Positions 24,547-33,186 of a stretch of DNA of 64,000 nucleotides are shown in pieces. The DNA comes from Companilactobacillus sp. (lineage in GTDB: Bacteria; Bacillota; Bacilli; Lactobacillales; Lactobacillaceae). The first letter of the stretch is position 1, and the number at the start of each line of letters is the position of its first letter. Position numbers and translations under genes: made by a program. Where the stretch lies: contig NZ_JAKVLR010000001.1 of NCBI RefSeq assembly GCF_022484265.1, positions 1,426,001-1,490,000 on the forward strand. Direction: 5' to 3'. The notes under the pieces are model-generated. The model worked only from the letters and a program-made list of their open reading frames with translations, searched no databases and was not told the DNA's origin.

Positions 24547-25479
24547 TTAGTATTGGTTATAATTGGTTCCGTTTTGTACGAAGCCTTCTGGCTCTCCGGC
24601 GGTTGGTCCGGCTAGATGGGCGAATGTTGCGATTACGTTGCCGCTTGAATCTAGTTCATCTCCTGCATAATTGTAGTAGGTCACTGGTCCGTCGTCCAAA
24701 CCGTTATCGGTGATCTTGTAGCCGTAGCCGGTGGACTCGACTGCTACGTCGGCACCTCTTGCTGGTGATAGATTCATTGAATGTAAGTAGAGATCTCTAG
24801 CCATTTGTGCACTGGTCAAAATTTTTGCTGGTGCAGTTGGGCTGGTTGAACTGCTGGCTGAACCGCTGGCGTTAGAGCTAGTTCCAGAATTGCTGGTTGA
24901 AGTGTTGCTGTTGCCGGTTTGTCCATTTTGAACTGCCTTTGGAGCTTCTTCATTCGTAGTTGGTTTATTTTCATTGCTTGATTGCAATTCATTAGCTTGT
25001 TTAGTGTCGATGCCACTTGCAATGTCAAAAGCAAATCTAGCTAATTTATTCTTCTCATTGTAGTAAATGAAATAATTCGTCGAGTTATTCAAAGTTGACT
25101 TCTTGAGGTCGACGAACAACTTTTTAATGGTACATGTCTCGTGTGGTTTGATTACCAAAACGTCATCACGTGCTGATTTGATATCTTTTTCGTGGACGTT
25201 ATAGATCTTGAATTCAGAAAGCTTGAACTTTACTTGTTTCTTGGATTCATTCTTGATTTTGACTGAAATATCATAGTCCTGGGATACTTTGTTGGCGTCA
25301 AAAACAAATTTGACTTGTTTCTTTTCGGCTTTTTCAAGATTTTGATAATATTGAACTACTGCATTCTTAGTAGCGGTAGTTTTAACTGTGTTGGTATTCT
25401 TGGTGCCGTGATTAGTATTGCTGCAACCACTTAAAACTAGTGCACTGATCAATCCGACAATAATTACGCCTTTTTTCAT
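24547..25479 (-). CDS. two-module lipoprotein (YQ-module plus C-terminal GD-YD-NG module)
   Basis: This 310-residue protein has a lipoprotein signal ending LVLSGC. Residues about 30-145 match the neighbouring secreted protein at 25706 (YYQNLEKAEKK, VKFKL, IYN, IKSA, HETCTIKKLF). A Ser/Thr/Asn-rich linker follows. The last 95 residues match the C-terminal domains of the lipoproteins at 28430 and 29107 (DLYLHSM, NYAGDELDSSGN, FAHLAGP). GGGAGA before ATG 25479 decides the start. Function unknown; surface-anchored. Confidence 0.8.
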   Translation of the reverse strand: MKKGVIIVGLISALVLSGCSNTNHGTKNTNTVKTTATKNAVVQYYQNLEKAEKKQVKFVFDANKVSQDYDISVKIKNESKKQVKFKLSEFKIYNVHEKDIKSARDDVLVIKPHETCTIKKLFVDLKKSTLNNSTNYFIYYNEKNKLARFAFDIASGIDTKQANELQSSNENKPTTNEEAPKAVQNGQTGNSNTSTSNSGTSSNASGSASSSTSPTAPAKILTSAQMARDLYLHSMNLSPARGADVAVESTGYGYKITDNGLDDGPVTYYNYAGDELDSSGNVIATFAHLAGPTAGEPEGFVQNGTNYNQY

Positions 25480-25598
25480 AATTTTGATCTCCCGAGATTC
25501 ACTGACAATCTTCAAGACATCCTATATATCTATAATCTATAGTTACTATAATCAACCCTATTGTAGTTCCTTGAAAAAATTAGTAGTCAAAAACAGCT

Positions 25599-25629
25599 CA
25601 AAAAAATACACGTTCGAGTGAACGTGTAT
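25599..25629 (-). terminator. terminator of the 25706-26173 gene
   Basis: ATACACGTTC and GAACGTGTAT pair around GAGT, with seven T after the stem on the minus strand. Confidence 0.7.
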
Positions 25630-25705
25630 TGTATCGCCTAGCATTCAATTTCCTGAGATTGTCAGCAAATTCGCTGGGGTGAATGAATTTGTATGGGTTA
25701 TATGC

Positions 25706-26173
25706 CTAAAGTTTGAAATCGTAAGTACCTAACTTGTGTTCAGGGTTCATGTAGATAATGCAGTCATTCTTGCTCTTTAATGTAGTTGATGATACATCCT
25801 TGAACAATTTCTTAACAGTGCATGTACCATGTTCCTTGACTTCCACACAATCAGTCTTTGCAGATTTGATCTTTGAACCGTCTTTATTGTAGATGCAAAT
25901 GTCGCCTAAATTAAATTTAACAGCTTTATCGCTCTTGTTTTCGATCTTAGCATTAACATCGTATTTTGAGCCAACCTTAGTTGTTGTATAAGTTACATGA
26001 ACTTTTGATTGTTCAGCTTTGTCTAGCTTTTGATAAAATTCAGCTGATGATTTAACTTCTGCTGCTTGTACATTGCTTGAACAGGATGCTGCTTGAGCCA
26101 TTCCTGTTGTTGAAGAAATTCCTGTTAAAAATAAAGCACTAACCAAACCTACGTATACTAAATTCTTTTTCAT
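25706..26173 (-). CDS. secreted single-module protein, paralogue of the neighbouring lipoprotein N-domain
   Basis: This 155-residue protein has a Sec signal with a likely cut after AQA and no lipobox. The mature part matches residues 30-145 of the 24547 lipoprotein: FYQKLDKAEQSKVHV, YDVNAKIENKSDKAVKF, IKSAKTDCVEVKEHGTCTVK. It looks like a small beta-rich extracellular domain with a possible disulfide among four mature cysteines. AAGGAG nine bases before ATG 26173 decides the start over TTG/GTG codons just upstream. Function unknown. Confidence 0.8.
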   Translation of the reverse strand: MKKNLVYVGLVSALFLTGISSTTGMAQAASCSSNVQAAEVKSSAEFYQKLDKAEQSKVHVTYTTTKVGSKYDVNAKIENKSDKAVKFNLGDICIYNKDGSKIKSAKTDCVEVKEHGTCTVKKLFKDVSSTTLKSKNDCIIYMNPEHKLGTYDFKL

Positions 26174-26280
26174 CACCAAAATCTCCTTAGATATCGAACA
26201 ACTATTTCAATACTAAAGACCTAATAAATCTTCATAATCTATCAGTGAGATTTTCATCTCGAATACTATTTTAGCTTGTA

Positions 26281-27417
26281 TCATTTTATCAAACGACCAA
26301 TATTAGCAATAATTTTTTGTATATTCTGGTCACTTTCTTTGATAGCTGTTTCGAGATCTTCAACTCCTGGCACGCAACTGAAAATAGCGTCGATTCCTAG
26401 TGGGTACAGCTCTTCTGTTCGCTCGCCCACAGTTCCAGCAATCGCAATGACTTTGGCCTCTGGGTTGACCTCTTTGACGGCTTTAGCTACGCCAATTGGA
26501 GTCTTCCCAAACTTAGTTTGAAAATCGATCTTACCCTCGCCAGTAAAAACGTAGTCGGCATCTTTGACTTGTTCTTTAAACTTGGTATATTCCAAGACGA
26601 TATCGACGCCTGATTGCAATTTGGCATTGGTAAAGGCTAATAATCCCGCTCCTAAACCGCCCGCAGCACCTGCACCTGCACCTGGCGTCAATTTAACGTC
26701 GCGATTGAGATCACGTTTGATAATGTTGGCATAGTTTTCTAACGCCTTATCCAGGACTTTGACCATTCTTGGCGTAGCGCCTTTTTGCGGGCCAAAGACG
26801 TGTGATGCCCCATCTTTTCCGACTAGTGGATTCGTTACATCTGACGCAATAATGATTTTAACTTCTGATAAACTTGCATCCATATCTGAGGTATCGATCT
26901 TAGCTAGGTTGATCAATTCAGCTCCACCAAAACTTAGTTCTTTGCCATGTTTGTCGAGGAGATTTGCTCCAAGTGCCTGAGCCATACCGGCTCCACCATC
27001 GTTTGTAGCTGAACCGCCTAGTCCGATGATGATGGTTTTGGCCCCTTTATTGACCGCTGCGTTGATCAATTGACCGGTACCATAAGTTGTTGCGATATAA
27101 GGATTTTGCGTATTTTTATTGATGTATTGAATTCCGCTGGCTTCGGCCATTTCAATGACTGCGACCGAACCGTGATCGATCATTCCATAATGTGCCGTGA
27201 CCAAATTTCCTAATGGGTCGATAACTTTTTCAGACAACAACTCGCCGTCTTTAGCATCGACTAACGATTGGACGGTTCCTTCTCCTCCGTCTGCCATCGG
27301 TATTTGTAAATAATTCGCATCGGGAATTACCTTTTCCAACCCACGTTGCATGGCTAATGCAGCCTCTTTAGCAGTTAATGAATTTTTAAATGAATCTGGT
27401 GCCAAAACAATTTTCAT
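26281..27417 (-). CDS. glycerate kinase (GarK/GlxK type)
   Basis: This 378-residue protein has the family N-terminus KIVLAPDSFKNSLTAKEAA and DGGEGTVQSLVDA, and TIIIGLGGSATNDGGAGMAQ near residue 128. It phosphorylates D-glycerate to 2- or 3-phosphoglycerate, feeding lower glycolysis. It stands alone between a secreted-protein gene and a divergent aldo/keto reductase, with about 115 bp of shared promoter region on its right. Confidence 0.92.
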   Translation of the reverse strand: MKIVLAPDSFKNSLTAKEAALAMQRGLEKVIPDANYLQIPMADGGEGTVQSLVDAKDGELLSEKVIDPLGNLVTAHYGMIDHGSVAVIEMAEASGIQYINKNTQNPYIATTYGTGQLINAAVNKGAKTIIIGLGGSATNDGGAGMAQALGANLLDKHGKELSFGGAELINLAKIDTSDMDASLSEVKIIIASDVTNPLVGKDGASHVFGPQKGATPRMVKVLDKALENYANIIKRDLNRDVKLTPGAGAGAAGGLGAGLLAFTNAKLQSGVDIVLEYTKFKEQVKDADYVFTGEGKIDFQTKFGKTPIGVAKAVKEVNPEAKVIAIAGTVGERTEELYPLGIDAIFSCVPGVEDLETAIKESDQNIQKIIANIGRLIK

Positions 27418-27473
27418 AACTCCACCTCTGTTAACTTTATTCTAATCCAATTGCATGGCTAAAAATTTGGAAA

Positions 27474-27501
27474 TTGATAAATTAAATGATACTTTTATTC
27501 T
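27474..27501 (+). promoter_or_regulatory. promoter of the aldo/keto reductase gene
   Basis: TTGATA (27474-27479), 16 bp, TATTCT (27496-27501), about 30 bp before the start codon. Confidence 0.5.
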
Positions 27502-27531
27502 ATAAGCAACAGAAGAACTGGAGGTTCAATT

Positions 27532-28377
27532 TTGAAAGAAATCACATTCAATCATCGAAAAAGTTCGATCATCGGCATGGGCACTTGGCGTCTTGGCGAG
27601 GGCGACCTACTTGAAACTCAAAAGGAAATCGCTATTTTAAAATACGGCTTGCATCACGGCGTCAACGTGATCGATACTGCCGAAATGTATGGTGAAGGAA
27701 AAGCCGAAAAGGCTGTTGGAACTGCCATCAAGGGCTTCGACCGCGACAGTTTCCAAATTATTTCAAAATTTTATCCATACCACGCAACTCCAGAACTGAT
27801 CAAAGATAGTCTGGAAAAAAGTCTCAAGCGTTTGCAGACTGATTATCTTGACGTTTATTTATTGCACTGGCGTGGCAATACTCCTTTAGCAGAAACCGTT
27901 CAGGGTCTTGAAGCGGTTAAAAAAGCTGGCTTGATCAAGAGCTGGGGCGTTTCTAACTTCAATACTGACGATTTGAAGGAATTGGCAGCCGTTCCTGACG
28001 GTGAAAACTGCCAAGTCAACGAAGACTTGTACAACTTAACTAGTCGAGGCGTGGAATACTCAGTACTCCCTTACCAAAAAGAACACGGCATTGATTTTGT
28101 GGGATATTCTCCCTTTGGATCCGACAACAATGAATTTCTGAAATTGAAGAATGAGCTCGGCGATGTGGCTGCTCAAAAACACATCTCAATTTTTGAATTG
28201 TTACTAGCTTGGTGCGTCAGAAATAACGATGTTTTGACGATTCCAAAAACTAGTTCAACTGACCACTTTGTTTCAAACTTGAAGGCAATCGACATTGATT
28301 TCACTCCAGATGAACTGGAATTGATCGACAAGATTTATCCAAAACCTACTAAAGAAGAACCTTTAGACACTATCTAG
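27532..28377 (+). CDS. aldo/keto reductase (TTG start)
   Basis: This 281-residue TIM-barrel enzyme has the catalytic tetrad: Asp and Tyr in DTAEMYGEGK, Lys in SKFYPYH and His in LLHWRG. It reduces small aldehydes or ketones with NAD(P)H. The first codon is TTG with GGAGG seven bases upstream, and no better start is near. A bidirectional terminator follows. Substrate unknown. Confidence 0.9.
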   Translation: MKEITFNHRKSSIIGMGTWRLGEGDLLETQKEIAILKYGLHHGVNVIDTAEMYGEGKAEKAVGTAIKGFDRDSFQIISKFYPYHATPELIKDSLEKSLKRLQTDYLDVYLLHWRGNTPLAETVQGLEAVKKAGLIKSWGVSNFNTDDLKELAAVPDGENCQVNEDLYNLTSRGVEYSVLPYQKEHGIDFVGYSPFGSDNNEFLKLKNELGDVAAQKHISIFELLLAWCVRNNDVLTIPKTSSTDHFVSNLKAIDIDFTPDELELIDKIYPKPTKEEPLDTI

Positions 28378-28386
28378 AATTCAAAA

Positions 28387-28418
28387 AAAGACTTAATTCG
28401 TGGGAATTAAGTCTTTTT
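28387..28418. terminator. bidirectional terminator between aldo/keto reductase and lipoprotein genes
   Basis: AAAGACTTAATTC pairs with GAATTAAGTCTTT around GTGG, with A and T runs on the two sides serving both converging genes. Confidence 0.75.
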
Positions 28419-28429
28419 GATTGGGCAAA

Positions 28430-28996
28430 TTAGTATCCGTGCCAACCTGATTCAGGTGTGTTGGGATTATTTGGTGCGGCCATCGTCGCAAATTTTTCAA
28501 TCAGTTGGCCGTTGGTGTTGTATGCATCACCATTATACTTGATGATAGTTTGAGCGTGACCGTAAGCTGATTCAGTTGGCGTTAAAACAAATCCGCCATC
28601 CACTGGTGCAGCCGTGAATGATCCTTGACCATCGCCAATTGCTAAGAAGTGCGCATAAAGAGAAATTGCATCTTCGGCAGTGTTGACCACACGATTGGCG
28701 TGATTCACTTCCGACTTAGGCTGTTCAGGCTTGGTTTGAATGATCTTTTGATCTGTATTCTTTTCTGGCTCAGCCTTGATCGGCGTATGCTTCTTAACAG
28801 ATTCAGAAGGATCCTTAACTAATTCATCCGACTTCTTTGGGCCGGATTTTTTCTTGCTATCTTTTTTAGGAGTAGTCTTTTCAGATCTTGGTTTAGATTC
28901 TGTTGCACTCTCCTTTTTGTGACCGCCACAGGCAGTTAAAGAAACGATTGCTAACGCTGCGATAGCAATGATTCCCAGTTGTTTAGATTTTTTCAT
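28430..28996 (-). CDS. lipoprotein with the C-terminal GD-YD-NG module
   Basis: This 188-residue protein has a lipoprotein signal (VSLTACGG, Cys at 23), a long Lys/Glu/Pro/Ser-rich linker (residues 26-100) that would reach into the cell wall, and a C-terminal domain of about 85 residues shared with the 24547 and 29107 proteins (AEDAISLYAHFLA, YNGDAYNTNGQLIEKFATMA, ending GWHGY). No catalytic motif is visible. Surface role unknown. Confidence 0.8.
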   Translation of the reverse strand: MKKSKQLGIIAIAALAIVSLTACGGHKKESATESKPRSEKTTPKKDSKKKSGPKKSDELVKDPSESVKKHTPIKAEPEKNTDQKIIQTKPEQPKSEVNHANRVVNTAEDAISLYAHFLAIGDGQGSFTAAPVDGGFVLTPTESAYGHAQTIIKYNGDAYNTNGQLIEKFATMAAPNNPNTPESGWHGY

Positions 28997-29106
28997 ATCT
29001 AAGCTCCTAAATTAAAATTCGTAAGCTTAAATATATCATGGTATAAGTTAGATTCCTAGCTTTTTAGTCATCAAACATTCATTTAATTATTAATATTTGA
29101 TTATAA

Positions 29107-29709
29107 TTACTGCTTTGAAGCACCATTCCAACCATTTGGATGATAAAAAGTACTTCCAGCAAGCTTGCTGTACGATTCCATAAACTTGCCATTAACATCG
29201 TACATATCACCGTTTGGCTTGATCACATATTCTTCAGGTTGATTGGATGAAGGATCAGATGGAACAACGTGATAGCCATCTTGCTTGGCAACACCCTTGT
29301 ATTGACCATTATTAGTTGAAATACCCATCGAGTGGGAAACTAAATCGGCTGCTTGATCAGCACTATTGATACGAGCTTGAATTTTTGTATTTTGTTGGGC
29401 TTTGCCTGTTTGCGTATTCGTGACATTAGCAGCTTTGGTCTTTCCATTAACCTGTGTTTGACTGCCAGTACTTTGAGCAGTGCCAGTTTGAACGTTAGCA
29501 GATTGATCAGTTTTAACGTTGTCAGCTTTTTTTGTAGAAGAATCCTTCTTATCTTTGCTTGGTTCTTTTTTCGCCGCACTCTTCTTGTTAACTTTTGCTG
29601 AAGTGTCTTTTGAATCAAGTGATTGTTTACTATTATTTCCGCAAGCCGCCAATGAAAAAACAGCTAGTGCAGAAATGGCCAAAATACTAACTTTTTTGAA
29701 TTTCTTCAT
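29107..29709 (-). CDS. lipoprotein with the C-terminal GD-YD-NG module
   Basis: This 200-residue protein has signal FSLAACGNN (lipobox Cys at 23), a low-complexity Lys/Ser/Asp then Gln/Thr-rich linker (residues 30-115), and the shared C-terminal domain (ADQAADLVSHSMGIS, IKPNGDMYDVNGKFMES, ending NGWNGASKQ). It is adjacent to and probably a duplicate of the 28430 gene, but a 110-bp gap between them allows its own promoter or separate control. Confidence 0.8.
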   Translation of the reverse strand: MKKFKKVSILAISALAVFSLAACGNNSKQSLDSKDTSAKVNKKSAAKKEPSKDKKDSSTKKADNVKTDQSANVQTGTAQSTGSQTQVNGKTKAANVTNTQTGKAQQNTKIQARINSADQAADLVSHSMGISTNNGQYKGVAKQDGYHVVPSDPSSNQPEEYVIKPNGDMYDVNGKFMESYSKLAGSTFYHPNGWNGASKQ

Positions 29710-29911
29710 AACCTGTATCCCCTCAAATCAAATTTAATTGGAACACAATAAATATAGCATGTGATATAGATTACGTATAATCCTTAATTAAATTTTAGTA
29801 ATATTAATTTGTTTCATTTAATCCAAGTAACGACAAAATATTTCTTCCAATTATTTTTATGAAATTTATCTCAGAATTTATATAAATATCCTGGTCATTA
29901 CAGAGATACTT

Positions 29912-29932
29912 GTGTTCATGAATTGTGAACAC
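29912..29932. promoter_or_regulatory. upstream copy of twin GTGTTCA inverted repeat
   Basis: GTGTTCA and TGAACAC arms surround TGAATTG. A closely related site lies 156 bp downstream. The 395-bp gap 29710-30104 contains these two sites, AT-rich DNA and a weak promoter (TTGCTA at 30020, TAGTAT at 30042). Confidence 0.6.
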
Positions 29933-30067
29933 TATTTTTACATTTTTCTTTTATTACTCGACATTTATTTTTTTAATTGATTTATTTATGCTTTTTCTTA
30001 ATAACTTTTTGAAATCAATTTGCTAAATATAAAAAGTAGTGTAGTATGGAGTCCTAATAATACACAA

Positions 30068-30088
30068 GTGTTCACGATTCGTGAACAC
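30068..30088. promoter_or_regulatory. downstream copy of twin GTGTTCA inverted repeat, before the permease
   Basis: GTGTTCACGA and TCGTGAACAC pair around a single T. The site lies between the probable -10 and the AGGGGAG ribosome site of the permease gene, so a bound regulator would block transcription. Both copies are preceded by ACTT or ACAA. Confidence 0.65.
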
Positions 30089-30104
30089 ATAGGGGAGAAT
30101 TACT

Positions 30105-31538
30105 ATGGCTCAGGAATCACTCAAAAGAAGTTTAACGTCTAGACAGATGCAGATGATTGCACTCGGGGGAACCATCGGTGTCGGTCTATTTATGGGTTCT
30201 GCTTCTACCATCAAATGGACAGGCCCATCTGTTCTACTAGCATACGGACTAGCCGGACTGATTCTTTACATGGTTATGAGAGCTTTAGGAGAAATGCTCT
30301 ACGTCGATCCTTCAACTGGATCATTTGCAAAATACGCCACAGAATACATCCACCCTGTGGTCGGTTATTTGACTGCCTGGAGTAATGTCTTTCAATACTT
30401 AGTAGTTGGTATTTCAGAAGTTATCGCCGTCGGAACGTATTTGGCTTTTTGGTGGCCCAACTTGCCACAATGGATCGCCGGAATCGTGGTAGTAGTCACA
30501 CTCTGTATCGCTAATTTAACATCAGTTAAAGCTTACGGCGAATTGGAATTCTGGTTTGCCTTGATCAAAGTTGTTACGATCATCTTGATGATTGTTTTAG
30601 GATTATTAGTCATCGTCTTCGGTGTCGGAAATCACGGCCACCCAGTCGGGATCAGTAATCTCTGGGTCAACGGCGGCTTTTTCACAGGTGGCATTAAAGG
30701 ATTTATCTTCGCACTGTCAATCGTTGTCGCCTCATATCAAGGAATCGAAGTCATCGGTATCACGGCCGGAGAGGCTGAAAACCCACAACAAAATATCGTT
30801 AAAGCCATCCGTTCCATCGTTGGTAGAATCCTAATTTTTTACATTGGAGCAATCTTCGTGATTGTTTCGATCTACCCATGGGACAAATTAGGCACCATCG
30901 GTTCCCCATTCGTAGAAACATTTGCCAAAGTCGGAATCACGACCGCAGCCATGATCATCAACTTCGTCATGTTGACAGCAGCAATGTCAGGCTGTAACTC
31001 AGGAATCTTCAGTTCCAGCAGAATGCTATACACACTAGGAATCGAGCACCACTTGCCAAAAGTATTCACAAAAGTATCGAAGCACCAAGTACCATACGTA
31101 CCAGTAATAACAATCTCAGCCGGAATCTTGATCGGTTTGATCTTAAACTATTCCCTGCCAGCACTATTGCACACATCCAGCAACATCTTCGTCATCGTGT
31201 ACAGTTCCAGTGTCCTACCAGGAATGGTTCCATGGTTTGTAATCTTGATCAGCCAACTACGCTTTAGAAAAATGAACCAAAACAAGATGGCAGATCACCC
31301 ATTCAAGATGCCATGGTATCCAATCAGCAATTACCTATCAATCGCAGCACTATTAGTCATCCTAGTCTTCATGTTCTTAAACCCAGAAACAACAGTTTCA
31401 TTAATGGTCGGAGTAGTCTTCCTAATCGTAATGACAGCAATTTACTTCATTAGAGATAGAAGGCTAAACGGAGCAACAGCCAACCAAGCCAGACAAGCAG
31501 TAGCAGATTCAGAAGATGAAACAGAAGTAGACGAATAG
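30105..31538 (+). CDS. APC-family amino acid permease (AAT group), copy 1
   Basis: This 477-residue, 12-helix permease begins SLKRSLTSRQMQMIALGG and has the AAT signature GTIGVGLFMGSAS in helix 1. It resembles proline/D-serine/D-alanine/glycine-type proton symporters; the exact substrate is not readable. It is very close to the copy at 44940. It has a longer acidic C-tail (ending DETEVDE). In the last 500 bp about three quarters of third codon positions are A or C, unlike the paralogue. Twin operators lie upstream. Confidence 0.88.
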   Translation: MAQESLKRSLTSRQMQMIALGGTIGVGLFMGSASTIKWTGPSVLLAYGLAGLILYMVMRALGEMLYVDPSTGSFAKYATEYIHPVVGYLTAWSNVFQYLVVGISEVIAVGTYLAFWWPNLPQWIAGIVVVVTLCIANLTSVKAYGELEFWFALIKVVTIILMIVLGLLVIVFGVGNHGHPVGISNLWVNGGFFTGGIKGFIFALSIVVASYQGIEVIGITAGEAENPQQNIVKAIRSIVGRILIFYIGAIFVIVSIYPWDKLGTIGSPFVETFAKVGITTAAMIINFVMLTAAMSGCNSGIFSSSRMLYTLGIEHHLPKVFTKVSKHQVPYVPVITISAGILIGLILNYSLPALLHTSSNIFVIVYSSSVLPGMVPWFVILISQLRFRKMNQNKMADHPFKMPWYPISNYLSIAALLVILVFMFLNPETTVSLMVGVVFLIVMTAIYFIRDRRLNGATANQARQAVADSEDETEVDE

Positions 31539-31560
31539 AGATGAAAGGTACAAGAATAGC

Positions 31561-31629
31561 GATAAGCGAGAGCGTAATCGCGGAGGAAAGTACTATGATG
31601 TGAGTGATGAGCGTGAGCGCAATCACGGA
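31561..31629 (+). repeat. short degenerate direct repeat
   Basis: Two 24-bp copies (31561-31584 and 31606-31629) match at 20 positions; both contain AGCG and end in CGGA. The 45-bp period and the lack of a frame make this an intergenic repeat just after the permease. Confidence 0.5.
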
Positions 31630-31653
31630 AAAATATAGACGAACGGAAATAGA

Positions 31654-31686
31654 GGAATGCAGCCAGAAATGGAAGCATTCCTTTTT
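31654..31686 (+). terminator. terminator after the permease gene
   Basis: GGAATGC and GCATTCC pair around a 14-base loop and are followed by five T. Confidence 0.6.
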
Positions 31687-31716
31687 GTTTGAATGTTACC
31701 AACCGACAGTCAAGAC

Positions 31717-31945
31717 AAAGAACAGACCGCATACCCCATTCGCAAGATACTTAGAGATATTGAACTAAACCACCCTAGGTGGAGGGCGGAAATCGATGCC
31801 CGGCTCAGCCGAGACATTATTGTTGGCCGGCGATGACGCCGGCTTACAATAAGAGGCAGCTTTGAGATTTTTTCGGGCCGTGAAAAAAGCTCAAAGTGTC
31901 TCCTCAGCGTTCCAGACGAAAGGCAATCGATTTCCGTCCTCAACC
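31717..31945 (-). repeat. structured repeat locus B (reverse orientation, core type 2)
   Basis: A degenerate linker with ACCGCATACC at 31727-31736 leads to a core bounded by GGCGGAAATCGATGCC (31785-31800) and GGCAATCGATTTCCGTCC (31922-31939). Inside are GCCGGC/GCCGGC and a long hairpin with arms CTTTGAG-TTTTTTC and GAAAAAA-CTCAAAG (31860-31896). The same core type is found in the right half of locus D. It fills most of the gap between the permease terminator and the next gene. Confidence 0.75.
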
Positions 31946-32063
31946 GGCAGTGAACCATTACTTCAAAAAAATTTTAATGTGAAAAAATTAACATCTCATT
32001 GTAGTTTTTAATTTTTTCCGCTACACTTTAATAGTGTTTATCACAAAGGGGGAGAAATTGGGA

Positions 32064-33125
32064 ATGAAAACAATCAAAAGATTGGGACTATTAGTTGTTT
32101 TCCTTTTAGGCTTAGTGCTAGTTACAGCATGTTCAAGCAGCACATCAAAGGACTCATCTGACAAGTCATCTACCACAAAAACAACTCAGAAGTACAAAGG
32201 CCAAACCATGAACGTAGTAGCCACTTCTGATGCATATCAACCACTGTTCGACAAGTTCAGCAAACAAACAGGGGCAAAAGTTAAAGTCTTATCAATGTCC
32301 AGTGGTGAGGTTTTAGCAAGAATGAAAGCCGACAAGAGCAAGCCAATGGCCGATCTTTGGTTCGGTGGTGGCTTAGATGCCTTCGAACAAGCTAAAACAG
32401 ACAACCAACTAGAAAAATATCAATCAAGTGCAATCGACAAGATCAGCACAAAATATCGCGACAAGGATGGCTACTGGCTTTCAAAAGGTTTGACAGTCGG
32501 TGGATTTGTCGTAAATAAGAAAGTTTTGAAAGAAAAAGGTTTGCCAGTTCCAAAGAAATGGTCTGACTTAACAGACAGCAAGTATAAAGGTGAGATCATC
32601 ATGAGTGATCCAGCCGTTTCCGGTACCATGTACGCAATCGTTAAAGCAATCATCGACCAAAAAGGTGAAAAAGCCGGTTGGGACTACTGGGAAAAAGTTA
32701 ACAAGAACATTACCTTCTACGGTAAACGTGGAAAAGACCCACAAGAAAAAACTGCATCTGGCGAATTCGGCATCGGTATCATCCCTGTCGATAAAATGGC
32801 CTTTGATTCAGCAAAACAAAATGACCTACAAGTTATCTACCCATCAGACGGTATTCCTTGGGTACCAGAAGGTGTAGCTGTATTTAAGAATGCTCCTGGC
32901 AAGAAAGTTGCTGAAGCATTTATCGACTTCATGCTTGAACCTAAGAACATGAAAGAATTAGCTAAATTAGACGGTAAAGATACAGACCAAATCATCATGC
33001 CTGGTGTTAAAGGACTTGACCTTGGTTTGAACAAGAAAGACCTAATGAAAGAAAATCTATCGACCTTCGGTTCAGACAGAACGAAAGTTCTCAACAAATG
33101 GGCTGACATGGTTGGCGATAAATAG
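32064..33125 (+). CDS. ABC substrate-binding lipoprotein (family 1, FbpA/AfuA-like)
   Basis: This 353-residue protein has a lipobox LVTAC (Cys about 23), a Ser/Thr/Lys linker and a type II periplasmic-binding fold (MNVVATSDAYQPLFDKFSKQ, ADLWFGGGLDAFEQ, DLTDSKYKGEIIMSDPAVS). Relatives bind ferric iron, thiamine, 2-aminoethylphosphonate or, for AfuA, hexose phosphates. The ATG at 32064 has GGAG nine bases upstream. A terminator-like hairpin after it would let the binding protein be made in excess of the membrane parts. Confidence 0.85.
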   Translation: MKTIKRLGLLVVFLLGLVLVTACSSSTSKDSSDKSSTTKTTQKYKGQTMNVVATSDAYQPLFDKFSKQTGAKVKVLSMSSGEVLARMKADKSKPMADLWFGGGLDAFEQAKTDNQLEKYQSSAIDKISTKYRDKDGYWLSKGLTVGGFVVNKKVLKEKGLPVPKKWSDLTDSKYKGEIIMSDPAVSGTMYAIVKAIIDQKGEKAGWDYWEKVNKNITFYGKRGKDPQEKTASGEFGIGIIPVDKMAFDSAKQNDLQVIYPSDGIPWVPEGVAVFKNAPGKKVAEAFIDFMLEPKNMKELAKLDGKDTDQIIMPGVKGLDLGLNKKDLMKENLSTFGSDRTKVLNKWADMVGDK

Positions 33126-33137
33126 CATCTTTAAAAA

Positions 33138-33162
33138 GTCGAGATAACTTCTCGGCTTTTTT
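33138..33162 (+). terminator. attenuating hairpin between binding protein and permease genes
   Basis: GTCGAGA and TCTCGGC (one G.U pair) form a stem followed by six T. Read-through would feed the three downstream genes. Confidence 0.6.
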
Positions 33163-33186
33163 CAAATTAAGAAGGAAGGAAGCCCT

